DNA of 64,000 nt. It comes from an uncultured Eubacteriales bacterium (GTDB lineage: Bacteria > Bacillota > Clostridia > Oscillospirales > Butyricicoccaceae). The stretch's first letter is position 1, and each line of letters begins with the position of its first letter. The notes under the pieces were generated by a model, which worked only from the letters and a program-made list of their open reading frames with translations, ran no database searches and was not told the origin of the DNA. This document shows, one piece after another, positions 37,981-49,297 of the stretch. The stretch is from assembly GCA_910585875.1 (NCBI GenBank), contig CAJUIK010000001.1, positions 81,539 to 145,538 on the forward strand. The letters run 5' to 3'. The translations under genes and the position numbers were made by a program.

Positions 37981-39294
37981 ATGGATGAGAACGATATGAC
38001 AAGCCCTGCGGAACTGCTGCAAAACGTAATCCATATCCTCGAGCAGCGCTTCACCCCCGTCGTCATTTCCACTTGGTTTGGGGACGCCTCCGCCGTGACG
38101 GTGAAAGACGGCGTTTTTATTTTGCTCACCACCTCCCGCATGAAACGGGAAATGATTGAAAACCGCTATGCCCAGCCCTTCTGCGAAGCCGCCCGGGAGC
38201 TGACCGGCGAAGACCTGGCCCTGCGGGTGCTCAGCGGCGACGAGGAGCTGCGGCTTTGGCGGGAGGCCAACGAGGACACTGTTTACGCCAACTACACCTT
38301 CGAGCGGTTCATTGTGGGCAGCAGCAACAAATTCGCCCATGCGGCGGCGCTGGCAGTGGCTCAAAATCCAGCGGCTTCTTATAACCCGCTGTTTATTTAC
38401 GGCCCTTCTGGCCTGGGCAAAACCCACCTGCTCTATGCTATCGCCGGCTATATCGCCCGAACCAGGCCCCCATATCGCATCGTCTACGTGAAAGGCGACG
38501 ATTTTACCAACGAGCTGATCAGCGCCATCCAGCGCAGCAACGTGGAGGGCTTCCGAGAAAAATACCGGATGGCCGATTTATTGCTGGTAGACGATATCCA
38601 ATTTATCGCCGGCAAAATCAGCACCCAGGAGGAATTCTTCCACACCTTCAACACGCTGCACGAATCGGGAAAACAGATCGTGCTGACTTCGGACCGAAAA
38701 CCCAAGGAAATCCTGACGCTGGAGGACCGGCTGCAATCCCGCTTTGAATGGGGACTAATCGCGGACATCCAGCCGCCGGATTTTGAAACCCGCATGGCCT
38801 TAGTCAATGCAAAAGCGGAGATGCGAGGCGTGGAGCTGCCCCCCGACGTAGTGGAATACATCGCCTCCTCTATTACCAACAACGTGCGCCAGCTGGAAGG
38901 CGCCATCAACAAAATATTGGCCAAACACACGCTGATGAAACAGCCCATCGACATCAAGCTGACAGAGGAATGCGTCCAAGATATCTTCAAAACAAACCCG
39001 GGGCTCAAACCCACCGCCGAGCTGATCTTAGACGAAACCGCCAACTTCTACAACATCACCCCAGACCGGATCTTGGGAACGGCCAAAACCAAAGACGTCG
39101 TCATGCCCCGGCAGGTGGCTATGTACTTGATCCGGGAAATGACCAACCTGTCTCTGCCGGAAATCGGCCGCTTTATGGGCCGGAACCACACCACCGTCCT
39201 GTATTCCATCGAAAAAACCCAGGAGCAAATCGAAAAAGACGACGCCTTCGCCTCTACAGTCAACGCCCTGAAAAAAAACATCCAAAACCACTAA
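37981..39294 (+). CDS. dnaA: Chromosomal replication initiator DnaA
   Basis: A 437-residue AAA+ initiator that binds DnaA boxes and melts the origin. Domain I (1-80), short linker II, AAA+ domain III with Walker A GPSGLGKT (about residues 140-147), Walker B LLLVDDIQFI, and the helix-turn-helix domain IV with the signature MGRNHTTVLYSIEK. The ATG at 37981 has no clear Shine-Dalgarno sequence, nor has the ATG at 37996. The second leader repeat ends only 13 nt before the start, so translation may depend on leader structure. Confidence 0.98.
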   Translation: MDENDMTSPAELLQNVIHILEQRFTPVVISTWFGDASAVTVKDGVFILLTTSRMKREMIENRYAQPFCEAARELTGEDLALRVLSGDEELRLWREANEDTVYANYTFERFIVGSSNKFAHAAALAVAQNPAASYNPLFIYGPSGLGKTHLLYAIAGYIARTRPPYRIVYVKGDDFTNELISAIQRSNVEGFREKYRMADLLLVDDIQFIAGKISTQEEFFHTFNTLHESGKQIVLTSDRKPKEILTLEDRLQSRFEWGLIADIQPPDFETRMALVNAKAEMRGVELPPDVVEYIASSITNNVRQLEGAINKILAKHTLMKQPIDIKLTEECVQDIFKTNPGLKPTAELILDETANFYNITPDRILGTAKTKDVVMPRQVAMYLIREMTNLSLPEIGRFMGRNHTTVLYSIEKTQEQIEKDDAFASTVNALKKNIQNH

Positions 39295-39344
39295 AAATGG
39301 AGAAATCGCCGATTTGCCCAAAGTTTTCCCCAAAGGCTGTTGAA

Positions 39345-39530
39345 AGCTGTGGAAAACTGTCGATAAAATATGGCCTGTTGATAACTCAGAGTTTTGCACA
39401 ACTCTATCCACAAGATCTGTGGAGGCTCTCCGCCTTAGAACCCCAAGGGAAACGGGAGCTTATCCACAAATCCACAGCCCCTACTACTATTACTAAAAAT
39501 AAAGAAATAAAAATAGAAACCAAAAGGAGC
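39345..39530. other. oriC unwinding region: DnaA boxes, DnaA-trios, AT-rich element
   Basis: DnaA boxes: TTTTCCACA on the minus strand (39348-39356), TTATCAACA on the minus strand (39376-39384), TTTTGCACA (39392-39400), CTATCCACA (39404-39412), the perfect TTATCCACA (39460-39468) and AAATCCACA (39468-39476). After the spacer GCCC come five trios CTA CTA CTA TTA CTA (39481-39495), then AT-rich sequence up to the dnaN ribosome site. This order (box, GC spacer, trios) is the basal unwinding system known from Bacillus subtilis. Confidence 0.88.
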
Positions 39531-39537
39531 GCGAAAC

Positions 39538-40650
39538 ATGAAGTTCACCTGTGAAAAAGCCGTGCTCAGCGAAGCCATTTCCGTGTGTATTCACGCAGTA
39601 GCGGCTAAAAGCACCATCTCCGTATTGGAAGGCCTGCTACTGACTGCCAAAGACGAATTAACCGTCTGCGGATACAATTTCAAGACAGGCATTAAAAAAA
39701 CTGTTTCAGCCAACATCGCGGAAACCGGCGCCATTGTGCTCAACGCCAGGATCTTCAACGACATCGTCCGCAAACTGCCCGACGACATGATCGAAATTTC
39801 CTGCGACGAGCACCATATGACCACCATCCGCTGCGGCATGAGTGAATTCAATATCATCGGCGCCTCGGCGGAAGAATTCCCCGAACTGCCCAGCGTGGAA
39901 AAAAATGATGGAATCGCCCTGTCCTGCCGGCTATTGCGCAGCATGATCGACCACACAGTCTTCGCCGTTTCGGACAATGAAAACAAACCCATCCATACCG
40001 GCTCCTTATTTGAAATCCAAGACGACAAGCTGACCATCGTATCGGTGGACGGTTATCGGTTGGCTATGAGCCAAGAGGAAATCCAAAACGCCTCCGGGCG
40101 GCAGCTCTCCTTTGTGGCGCCGGGGGAAACGCTGAAGGAAGTGAGCCGCATTCTGCCCGACAGCGACGACGAGCTGATTCACATCTACCCCGAACGCAAA
40201 CACGCTTTGTTTGAAATCGACGGGGCGTTGATCACCACCCGGCTGCTGGAAGGGGAATTTCTGAATTACCGCAACGCCATCCCCACGGATTGCGCCATCC
40301 GGCTGGAAATCGACGTAAAATCCATCATCAACTGCGTAGAACGGGTGTCGCTCATCATCTCCGAGCGGCTGAAAAACCCCATCCGCTGCTGTTTTGAAGA
40401 CGAAAGCCTGAAAATCTCCTGCGTCACCTCGTTGGGGCGGGCTTACGACGAATGCCCCATCCCCCATTGCCCGGAAAAAATTGAGATCGGCTTCAACAAC
40501 CGCTACTTGCTGGACGCCCTGCGGGCCTGCCCAGAGGAAAAAGTAATGTTGGAGCTGAAAAGCAGCCTCTCTCCCTGCGTCATCCGGCCGGTAGAAGGGG
40601 AAAAGTTCCTATACTTGGTGCTGCCAGTGCGGCTGAAAGCGGACGCTTGA
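39538..40650 (+). CDS. dnaN: DNA polymerase III beta subunit (sliding clamp)
   Basis: A 370-residue ring-forming clamp that tethers the replicative polymerase. It has three topologically equal domains; visible marks are MKFTCEKAVLSEAISVC, ISVLEGLLLTA, VSVDGYRLAMSQ and the C-terminal YLVLPVRL, close to the family's MPxRL ending. AAAAGGAGCGCGAAAC precedes the ATG. It is separated from dnaA by the origin unwinding region, as in many Firmicutes, and lies upstream of yaaA-recF. Confidence 0.97.
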   Translation: MKFTCEKAVLSEAISVCIHAVAAKSTISVLEGLLLTAKDELTVCGYNFKTGIKKTVSANIAETGAIVLNARIFNDIVRKLPDDMIEISCDEHHMTTIRCGMSEFNIIGASAEEFPELPSVEKNDGIALSCRLLRSMIDHTVFAVSDNENKPIHTGSLFEIQDDKLTIVSVDGYRLAMSQEEIQNASGRQLSFVAPGETLKEVSRILPDSDDELIHIYPERKHALFEIDGALITTRLLEGEFLNYRNAIPTDCAIRLEIDVKSIINCVERVSLIISERLKNPIRCCFEDESLKISCVTSLGRAYDECPIPHCPEKIEIGFNNRYLLDALRACPEEKVMLELKSSLSPCVIRPVEGEKFLYLVLPVRLKADA

Positions 40651-40690
40651 TTTTCTTTGCGCGGAATTCTGCGCGCAGAAAGGGTCTTTT

Positions 40691-40912
40691 ATGGAAAAAC
40701 AAACCATATCCATCCAAACCGGATATATCAAACTGGACAGCCTTTTGAAATTCGCCGGCCTATGCGCCACCGGCGGCGAGGCCAAAGAATTGATCGGCCA
40801 GGGGCTGGTCGCAGTCAACGGCCAGATTTGTCTATCCAGAGGGAAAAAATGCTACCCCGGCGATCTGATAGAGCTGGAAGGCGCGGCTTTGGAACTGGCC
40901 TCATGCAGCTGA
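40691..40912 (+). CDS. yaaA: S4-domain RNA-binding protein YaaA
   Basis: A 73-residue protein made of a single S4 RNA-binding domain (IKLDSLLKFAGLCATGGEAKE, then GLVAVNGQ and GKKCYPGDLIEL). In Firmicutes this gene lies between dnaN and recF, and is linked to ribosome assembly in B. subtilis. AAAGGGTCTTTT precedes the ATG. Its 3' end overlaps recF by 10 nt, so the two are translationally coupled. Confidence 0.93.
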   Translation: MEKQTISIQTGYIKLDSLLKFAGLCATGGEAKELIGQGLVAVNGQICLSRGKKCYPGDLIELEGAALELASCS

Positions 40913-42015
40913 ACCGTATCGTTCTAAAAAATTACCGAAATTATGATAACCAGAGCCTGGATCTGCCGGCTGGCGCCGCCATTTTAGCTGGGGAAAACGC
41001 CCAGGGCAAAACCAATCTGCTGGAGGCTGTGTTTCTGCTGACGGGAAGCCGGTCTTGGCGGGCCGCCCGCCGGGGGGATCTGGTGTCCTTTGGCCGGGAC
41101 AGGGCCCGGATTGAAGCCGACGTTTTTTCTCGGGGCCGGGACTTCCACATGGAGCTGGATCTGCCTCAAACAGGCCGGATGCAAGCCGCCGTCAACGGGA
41201 TCAAGCAAAAGCGCCAAGGCGATCTGGCTGAAATCTTTCGCTGCGTGCTCTTTTCGCCGGAGGATTTGTATCTGATCCGGGAAGGCCCCGCCGCCCGCCG
41301 CCGGTTTCTGGACGCCGCCCTGTGCCAGCTGCGGCCTCGATACGGCGTGGCTCTGGCGGAATATGCCAAGCTGCTGGAGCACAAATCTAAAATTCTGAAA
41401 ATGCAGGAAGAAAACCCCTCTATGTTGTCGGCGCTGCCTGAATTCACCGCCCGGATGAACCAATATGGGGCCGCCGTCATCCGATATCGGGCTTTTTATG
41501 CCCGGCGGCTGGCGGAAGAGGCGGCTAAAATACAGCAGGCGGTTTCCGGCTGCGGCGAGCGGCTGGAAATCCAGTACCGGACGGTTTCCGCCGTGGAGGA
41601 CCCGGAAGCTTCAGAGCGGCAGATTTTTGAATGGCTGACGGAACACGCCAAAAGCCATGAAAGGGCGGAGCTGCAAAGCCGCCAATGCCTGACGGGCCCG
41701 CACAAGGATGATCTGGAAATCACAGTAAACGGCGCCGCGGCCCGAGGGTTCGCCAGCCAGGGCCAGACCCGCACGGCGGCTTTGGCTCTGAAATTTGCCG
41801 AGCGGGAGATTTTGAAGGACGACTGCGGGGAATATCCGGTGATGCTGCTGGACGACGTGCTCAGCGAGCTGGACCCCCGCCGGCAGGAATACCTGATTCA
41901 GCAGACCCAGGGGGGACAGGTGATTATCACTTGCTGCGAAAGGGAGGGCCGGCTGCGCCAGCTGGACGCCGCCTCTTTTTTGGTGGAAAACGGCGCCGTC
42001 CGGCCGGAAAATTGA
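40903..42015 (+). CDS. recF: DNA replication/repair protein RecF
   Basis: A 370-residue SMC-like ATPase that loads RecA at gaps with RecO and RecR. Walker A GENAQGKTN (about residues 30-38), signature region FASQGQTRTAALALKFAE, and Walker B VMLLDDVLSELD. The start is the ATG at 40903 inside yaaA (MQLNRIVLKNYRNY); a longer in-frame extension to 40657 is antisense-like composition and lacks a start signal. Length normal. Confidence 0.97.
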   Translation: MQLNRIVLKNYRNYDNQSLDLPAGAAILAGENAQGKTNLLEAVFLLTGSRSWRAARRGDLVSFGRDRARIEADVFSRGRDFHMELDLPQTGRMQAAVNGIKQKRQGDLAEIFRCVLFSPEDLYLIREGPAARRRFLDAALCQLRPRYGVALAEYAKLLEHKSKILKMQEENPSMLSALPEFTARMNQYGAAVIRYRAFYARRLAEEAAKIQQAVSGCGERLEIQYRTVSAVEDPEASERQIFEWLTEHAKSHERAELQSRQCLTGPHKDDLEITVNGAAARGFASQGQTRTAALALKFAEREILKDDCGEYPVMLLDDVLSELDPRRQEYLIQQTQGGQVIITCCEREGRLRQLDAASFLVENGAVRPEN

Positions 42016-42026
42016 GGGAGGCTTTT

Positions 42027-42305
42027 ATGTATCTGCATTTGGGCCGGGATATTGCCGTATCCCGCCAGACCATCGTGGGTATTTTTGACTTTGACACCGC
42101 CACCTATGGCAAACGAACCAGGGAATTTTTGACCCAGGCGGAAAAACAGGGGCGGGTGACCGTCGTCAGCGACGAGCTGCCCAAAAGTGCCGTAGTCTGC
42201 GTGGAAGAAGGGCAGACCACGGTTTATATCTCGCAGATTTCTTCCCAAACCCTGCTCAAGCGGGCAGGCGGGGAATTTTTGCCCGGCAATATCCTATCTC
42301 AGTAA
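42027..42305 (+). CDS. remB: RemB-like DUF370 protein
   Basis: A 92-residue DUF370 protein (MYLHLGRDIAVSRQTIVGIFD; KSAVVCVEEGQTTVYISQISSQTLLKR). The position between recF and gyrB matches B. subtilis yaaB/remB, a regulator related to the matrix activator RemA. GGGAGG lies 7 nt before the ATG at 42027. RemA-type proteins form octameric DNA-binding rings; whether this member binds DNA is not shown by sequence. It is part of the recF transcript by spacing (11 nt). Confidence 0.88.
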   Translation: MYLHLGRDIAVSRQTIVGIFDFDTATYGKRTREFLTQAEKQGRVTVVSDELPKSAVVCVEEGQTTVYISQISSQTLLKRAGGEFLPGNILSQ

Positions 42306-42372
42306 AGGATCGGGCCCAGAGCCTTCTTGACGATATCGCCGCCCTATATTTTAACTGTAACGCGAGGAATGA

Positions 42373-44325
<1,953 letters not shown>

Positions 44326-44502
44326 GGAGGCGGGGTTTGCTGCGGCGGGATCCGGGTTGGATCGGGCGGACGAGTCTAAAAGCGCGTTTTCGTCCGCCGC
44401 TGGGCCAGGGCCGCAGCGTTTTCAAGGTCCCCTTTCAGGAAAAATCGAAAAGGCCTCCGCGAAATCGAAGGTTTTGCGGAGACGAAAGGAGCGTTACAAT
44501 AC

Positions 44503-44751
44503 ATGAATAAAAGACTGTGTAAAAGCAGGAACGACCGAATCGTCGCCGGCGTGTGCGGCGGATTGGCCCAATTTTTTGGCTTGGATTCCACTATTATTCG
44601 GGTGATCTGGGCAGTGATGATTTGTATGGGCGGTTCCGGTCTGCTGTTATATATCATTTGCGCCGTCGTCATTCCAAACGACGACGACGGATCCTCCTAC
44701 CAAACTCCCTCCTATCGGGACAATCAGGACGACGCCAACGGCTGGCGCTAA
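44503..44751 (+). CDS. PspC domain-containing small membrane protein
   Basis: An 82-residue protein with the PspC domain: KRLCKSRNDRIVAGVCGGLAQFFG then one amphipathic and one transmembrane helix (IIRVIWAVMICMGGSGLLLYIICAVVIP in pieces), and an acidic tail. PspC-family proteins sit in the membrane and respond to envelope stress. AAAGGAGCG precedes the ATG. It is inserted between gyrB and gyrA; a CTCCGCGAAA/TTTGCGGAG hairpin lies just before its ribosome site (44455-44481). Confidence 0.9.
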   Translation: MNKRLCKSRNDRIVAGVCGGLAQFFGLDSTIIRVIWAVMICMGGSGLLLYIICAVVIPNDDDGSSYQTPSYRDNQDDANGWR

Positions 44752-44804
44752 TCGGGCCGGCGCCGAAAGCGCGGCCCAATAGGGAGGAGGAAAGAGCCTG
44801 CGGG

Positions 44805-44901
44805 CTCGAAGCCAGGGTTTTTTGCGCAAAAGGCCCTCCCTCCGCCCCGCTTCGCAGTATGCCCGTCGGCGTTTGTCGACTTCCTGTCGGGGCGCCCCGA
44901 C
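44805..44901 (+). repeat. gyrA leader element with 16-bp palindrome, possibly related to the oriC leader repeats
   Basis: Contains TTTTTTGCGCAAAAGGCC, TTCGCAGTATGCCCGTCGGCG and GTCGAC, then the perfect palindrome GTCGGGGCGCCCCGAC (44886-44901) 19 nt before the gyrA start codon. A similar block precedes the MurF-like gene at 61.2 kb. Confidence 0.4.
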
Positions 44902-44920
44902 TATTTACAGAGGTGAAAGA

Positions 44921-47479
44921 ATGAATGAAATAAACGATTTGACTTTTGAAGGTCAAACGGTTATCAATGTAGAGCTGGAAAAGGAGATGCGGAAATCTTA
45001 TATCGCTTACGCCATGAGCGTCATCGTGGGCCGGGCCCTGCCCGACGTGCGGGACGGGCTGAAGCCGGTGCATCGCCGCATTCTCTACGCCATGTATGAG
45101 GATAATCTGACGGCGGATAAGCCCTACCGCAAGTCCGCCACCACCGTGGGCAACGTGCTGGGCCGGTATCATCCCCACGGCGACGCCTCGGTTTACGACG
45201 CCTTGGTCCGCATGGCCCAGGATTTTTCCCTGCGCTACCCCATGATAGACGGCCACGGCAACTTCGGCAGCGTGGACGGCGACCCGCCGGCGGCCTATCG
45301 TTATACCGAGGCCAGAATGTCCAAGCTGGCCGCCCATATGCTCAGCGACATCGAGAAGGACACTGTGGACTTTGTGCCCAACTACGACGACAAGCTGAAA
45401 GAGCCTTTTGTGCTGCCCTCCCGGTTTCCCAGCCTGCTGGTCAACGGCTCTTCGGGCATCGCCGTGGGCATGGCCACCAATATCCCGCCTCACAACCTGG
45501 GGGAGGTCTGCGACGCCATTTGCCATGTGATCGACAACCCGGAGGCTGCGCTGGAGGATATCTGCCGCTTCATCAAGGGGCCGGATTTCCCCACCGGCGG
45601 CGTCATCATGGGCCGGGCGGGCATCCGGGCCGCCTACGCCACCGGTCGGGGGCGGATCGTCGTCCGCTGCCGGGCGGAAGTGGAAGAATACGGACAAGGC
45701 CGGCTGCGTATTGTGGTGACAGAGCTGCCCTATATGGTGAACAAAGCCCGGCTGATTGAAAATATCGCCGACCTGCACAAGGAAAAAAGGGTGGAGGGCA
45801 TCACCGACCTGCGGGACGAATCCGACCGGGACGGAATGCGCATTGTGATCGAACTGCGGCGGGACGCCAACCCTCAGGTTGTGCTCAATCAGCTGTATCA
45901 GTTCACCCAAATGCAGGAGACCTTCTCCGTCATCAACCTGGCCTTGGTGAATAACCAGAGCCAGCCCAAAATCCTGTCTCTGCGGGAAATGCTGGACGAA
46001 TATATCCGTTTCCAATATCAGGTGGTAGAGCGGCGCACCCGCTACGAGCTGCGCAAAGCCCAGGAGCGGGCCCACATCTTGGAGGGCCTGAAAATCGCCT
46101 GCGAAAATATCGACGAAGTGATTCACATCATCCGCTCCAGCTATGACAACGCCAAGCCCCGGCTGATGGAGCGCTTCCAGCTCTCCGAGCTTCAGGCCCA
46201 GGCCATTCTGGATATGCGCCTGGGGCGGCTCCAGGGCCTGGAAGTGGAGAAAATCGAAAACGAATTGGCGGCGCTGAAAGCGAAAATCGCCGAATATGAG
46301 GATATTTTGTCCTGCCCGGATAAAATCTACGCGATTGTCAAAAATGAGCTTACCGAGATCCGCAAGAAATACGGCGACGAGCGGCGGACGGAGATTTCCA
46401 CCGTGGAGAACGAGCTGGATATCGAAGACCTGATCGAAGAAGAACAATGCGTCTATACGTTGACCCGGCTGGGATATATCAAGCGCATGAAGAGCTCGGC
46501 CTACCGGGCCCAACGCCGGGGCGGCCGGGGAATCAGCGCCATGGCCACCCGGGAGGAGGACATTGTGGAAACCGTGTTCACCGCCTCCACCCACGACCAT
46601 GTCCTGTTTTTCACCAACCTGGGCAAGGTGCTGCGCATCAAGGGGTATATGGTTCCCGAGGCCTCCCGGGCCTCCAAGGGGGCCAATATCGTCAATCTGC
46701 TCCAGCTGGAAAGCGGAGAGCGGGTTACCGCGATGATTCCGATCAAAGAGTTCTCCGACGGCGCCTATGTATTTTTCGCCACAAAAAAGGGCGTGGTCAA
46801 GCGCATCCGCCTCTCCGAGCTGCATACCGCCCGGAAAGCCGGCGTGCGGGTGATCTCCATCAACGAGGACGACGAGCTGATCGGCGTGCGTCTGACGGAC
46901 GGTCAGGCCAAAATCATCCTGTGTACCCGCCAGGGCAGAGGTATCCGCTTCGATGAAAACGAGGTTCGGGCCATGGGCAGGTCCGCCGCCGGCGTCCGGG
47001 GCATCCGCCTGGCGGAGGGGGACGCCGTTGTGGGCGCCGCCTGCGACAGCGACGGCCAAATGCTGCTCACCGTGACGGAAAACGGCTTTGGAAAGCTGAC
47101 TCCGCCGGAGGAATTCACCGAGCATCACCGGGGCGGCGGCGGCATCGCCGCCCACAACCTGACAGACCGCACCGGCCTGCTGGCCGGCGTCAAGTGCGTC
47201 AGCCTGGACCAGGATATCCTGCTGATTACCGACGGCGGCGTCATCATCCGCACGGCGGCGGAGGCCATCCGGGTCTGTGGACGGGCTTCCCAGGGCGTCA
47301 AGCTGATGAAGCTGGACGAAGGAGTGCGCCTGATTTCCCTGGCCACGGCGGAAAAAGAACCGGAGGCAGGCCAGGAGGCCGAGCAGGCGGACCAGGGGGC
47401 CGAAAGGGCCGAGGCGGAAGAGAGCTTGCCGGAAGGGCCCCAAACAGAGGGCGCGGAAGCAGAAGGCGGCGCGGTGTGA
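44921..47479 (+). CDS. gyrA: DNA gyrase subunit A
   Basis: An 852-residue DNA-cleaving subunit. Catalytic tyrosine Y128 in YRYTEARM; the quinolone-binding region reads [10 protein letters not shown] (residues 85-94), so the position equal to E. coli Ser83 is Ala89 while Asp87 is conserved. The GyrA box QRRGGRG in the C-terminal beta-pinwheel shows it is gyrase and not topoisomerase IV. The last 40 residues are a Glu/Ala/Gly-rich acidic tail. The start at 44921 has AGAGGTGAAAGA upstream; 33 earlier in-frame codons overlap the leader palindrome. Confidence 0.98.
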   Translation: MNEINDLTFEGQTVINVELEKEMRKSYIAYAMSVIVGRALPDVRDGLKPVHRRILYAMYEDNLTADKPYRKSATTVGNVLGRYHPHGDASVYDALVRMAQDFSLRYPMIDGHGNFGSVDGDPPAAYRYTEARMSKLAAHMLSDIEKDTVDFVPNYDDKLKEPFVLPSRFPSLLVNGSSGIAVGMATNIPPHNLGEVCDAICHVIDNPEAALEDICRFIKGPDFPTGGVIMGRAGIRAAYATGRGRIVVRCRAEVEEYGQGRLRIVVTELPYMVNKARLIENIADLHKEKRVEGITDLRDESDRDGMRIVIELRRDANPQVVLNQLYQFTQMQETFSVINLALVNNQSQPKILSLREMLDEYIRFQYQVVERRTRYELRKAQERAHILEGLKIACENIDEVIHIIRSSYDNAKPRLMERFQLSELQAQAILDMRLGRLQGLEVEKIENELAALKAKIAEYEDILSCPDKIYAIVKNELTEIRKKYGDERRTEISTVENELDIEDLIEEEQCVYTLTRLGYIKRMKSSAYRAQRRGGRGISAMATREEDIVETVFTASTHDHVLFFTNLGKVLRIKGYMVPEASRASKGANIVNLLQLESGERVTAMIPIKEFSDGAYVFFATKKGVVKRIRLSELHTARKAGVRVISINEDDELIGVRLTDGQAKIILCTRQGRGIRFDENEVRAMGRSAAGVRGIRLAEGDAVVGAACDSDGQMLLTVTENGFGKLTPPEEFTEHHRGGGGIAAHNLTDRTGLLAGVKCVSLDQDILLITDGGVIIRTAAEAIRVCGRASQGVKLMKLDEGVRLISLATAEKEPEAGQEAEQADQGAERAEAEESLPEGPQTEGAEAEGGAV

Positions 47480-47481
47480 TC

Positions 47482-47922
47482 ATGAAGCAAGTGGAAGTTT
47501 ATACCGACGGCGCCTGCTCGGGAAACCCGGGCCCCGGGGGCTGGGGCGCCGTGCTGCGCTATGGCGTCGCTGAAAAAGAGCTGGCCGGCTATCAGCCGGA
47601 AACTACCAACAACCGGATGGAGCTCACCGCCGCCATCCAGGGCCTGGAGGCCCTGAAGGAGCCCTGCCAGGTGGAGCTCTACACCGATTCCCAATACCTC
47701 TCCAAAGCCATTACCCAAGGCTGGCTCCAAGGCTGGAAGAAAAACGGCTGGAAAAAGAGCGATAAAAAGCCGGTGCTCAACGTGGACCTTTGGCAGGCGC
47801 TGGACGTTCAGCTGGCCCGGCACCAAGTGGCGATCCATTGGGTGAAGGGCCATGCCGACAACGCCTACAACAACCGCTGCGACGCCTTGGCGACCGGTCA
47901 GATCGCCCAAAACAGGGGATAG
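47482..47922 (+). CDS. rnhA: Ribonuclease HI
   Basis: A 146-residue enzyme that cuts the RNA strand of RNA-DNA hybrids. The catalytic carboxylates are in [16 protein letters not shown] (Asp), NNRMELTA (Glu), YTDSQYL (Asp) and the C-terminal NNRCDALA (Asp), with [11 protein letters not shown] between. The ATG lies 2 nt after the gyrA stop, so it is co-translated. The basic-protrusion segment [18 protein letters not shown] is present, as in E. coli-type RNase HI. Confidence 0.96.
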   Translation: MKQVEVYTDGACSGNPGPGGWGAVLRYGVAEKELAGYQPETTNNRMELTAAIQGLEALKEPCQVELYTDSQYLSKAITQGWLQGWKKNGWKKSDKKPVLNVDLWQALDVQLARHQVAIHWVKGHADNAYNNRCDALATGQIAQNRG

Positions 47923-48012
47923 CCCCCTGTCGGGCCGGCGACGCCTCGGCGCGCCTTTGGGCCGGCCGGCGTTTCCCCAGAACGTTTGGGTTCCTCTGTG
48001 AAAATATTTCTA

Positions 48013-48041
48013 TTGCAATCTACACTGAATTGGTGTATATT
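48013..48041 (+). promoter_or_regulatory. iscS promoter with overlapping inverted repeat
   Basis: TTGCAA (48013-48018), 17 nt, TATATT (48036-48041). The spacer contains TACAC-N7-GTGTA (48021-48037), an inverted repeat placed where a repressor would block RNA polymerase. A GGGGCTTGCGCCCC hairpin follows in the leader (48064-48077). Confidence 0.55.
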
Positions 48042-48115
48042 TGATGCAGAGAGGACAATGGCCGGGGCTTGCGCCCCTGTTTTACATGGATCCCCAAGGA
48101 AAGGATATTGTAACG

Positions 48116-49276
48116 ATGTTTGTATATGCGGATAACGCCGCCACCACCCAGATCGCGCCTCAAGTGCTGGAGGCGATGCTGCCCTATTGGAAGGAGCAGT
48201 ATGGAAATCCTTCCACTTTGTATCGGTTGGGCCGGGAGAGCAAAATCGCTATGGAAAAAGCCCGGAGCCAAGTCGCCCAGGTCGTCGGCGCGCGGGAAGA
48301 GGAGATTTTTTTCACCGGCAGCGGCACAGAATCGGATAATATGGCGCTGAAAGGCGTCCTATATGGCCCCGCCGCCAAGGGCAAAAAGGGCCTGATTACC
48401 ACCAAAGTGGAGCACCACGCCATTTTGCACACGGCTCAAGCCCTGGAAAAAGAGGGCTTCCAAGTCACGTTCCTGGACGTGAATTCCCAGGGTCTGGTTG
48501 ATTTGGAGCAGCTGGAACAGGCTATTGGGCCGGATACCGCCCTGGTTTCCATCATGGCGGCCAACAACGAGGTGGGGACCATTCAGCCCATCGCGGAAAT
48601 CGGCGCCCTCTGCCGCCGGCACGGGGTTTTATTTCACACCGACGCCGTCCAGGCCTTCGGCCATATGCCCATCGACGTTAACGAGATGAATATCGATCTG
48701 CTGTCTCTCTCCGCCCACAAAATCAACGGGCCCAAAGGCGCCGGCGCCCTGTACATCCGCAAGGGGCTGAGTTTGCGGCCGGTGATCGAGGGAGGCGGTC
48801 AGGAGCGGAACCGCCGTAGCGGCACGGAAAACGTGGCGGGTATCGTGGGGTTGGGCGCCGCCGCCCAGCTGGCCTATGAAACCATGGAGGAAGAATCCGC
48901 CCGGCTGAAAAAGCTGGCCCAAAAGCTGACCGAGGGCGTTTTGCGCATCCCGGAAACCATCCTCACAGGCCACCCGACCCAGCGCCTGCCCGGCGCTTGC
49001 AGCTTTGCCGTCGGCGCCGTCGAGGGCGAATCCCTGGTGCTTTACCTGGATATGGAGGGCGTTTGCGCCTCCACCGGCTCGGCCTGCTCCACCGGCAGCC
49101 TGGACCCTTCCCATGTGCTCATGGCCATCGGCTTGAGCCACGAGACGGCCCACGGCTCTCTGCGGCTGACTCTGGGCCGCTTCAACACAGAGAAGGACGT
49201 GGACGTCATCCTGGAAAAGCTGCCCCAGGTTGTGGACAAGCTCCGGGCCATGTCGCCTGTTTGGAACCGCAAATAG
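48116..49276 (+). CDS. iscS: Cysteine desulfurase, NifS/IscS type
   Basis: A 386-residue PLP enzyme that takes sulfur from cysteine for Fe-S clusters and tRNA thiolation. VYADNAATTQIAPQVLEAM at the N-terminus, PLP lysine in LSAHKINGPKGAG, and the persulfide cysteine in STGSACSTGSLDPSHVL. The start at 48116 has AAGGAAAGG upstream at good spacing. Followed after 21 nt by the scaffold gene iscU. There are no iscA, hscA or fdx genes nearby, as usual in clostridia. Confidence 0.95.
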   Translation: MFVYADNAATTQIAPQVLEAMLPYWKEQYGNPSTLYRLGRESKIAMEKARSQVAQVVGAREEEIFFTGSGTESDNMALKGVLYGPAAKGKKGLITTKVEHHAILHTAQALEKEGFQVTFLDVNSQGLVDLEQLEQAIGPDTALVSIMAANNEVGTIQPIAEIGALCRRHGVLFHTDAVQAFGHMPIDVNEMNIDLLSLSAHKINGPKGAGALYIRKGLSLRPVIEGGGQERNRRSGTENVAGIVGLGAAAQLAYETMEEESARLKKLAQKLTEGVLRIPETILTGHPTQRLPGACSFAVGAVEGESLVLYLDMEGVCASTGSACSTGSLDPSHVLMAIGLSHETAHGSLRLTLGRFNTEKDVDVILEKLPQVVDKLRAMSPVWNRK

Positions 49277-49297
49277 AGGGGCGAGGAGGAAAAAGAA

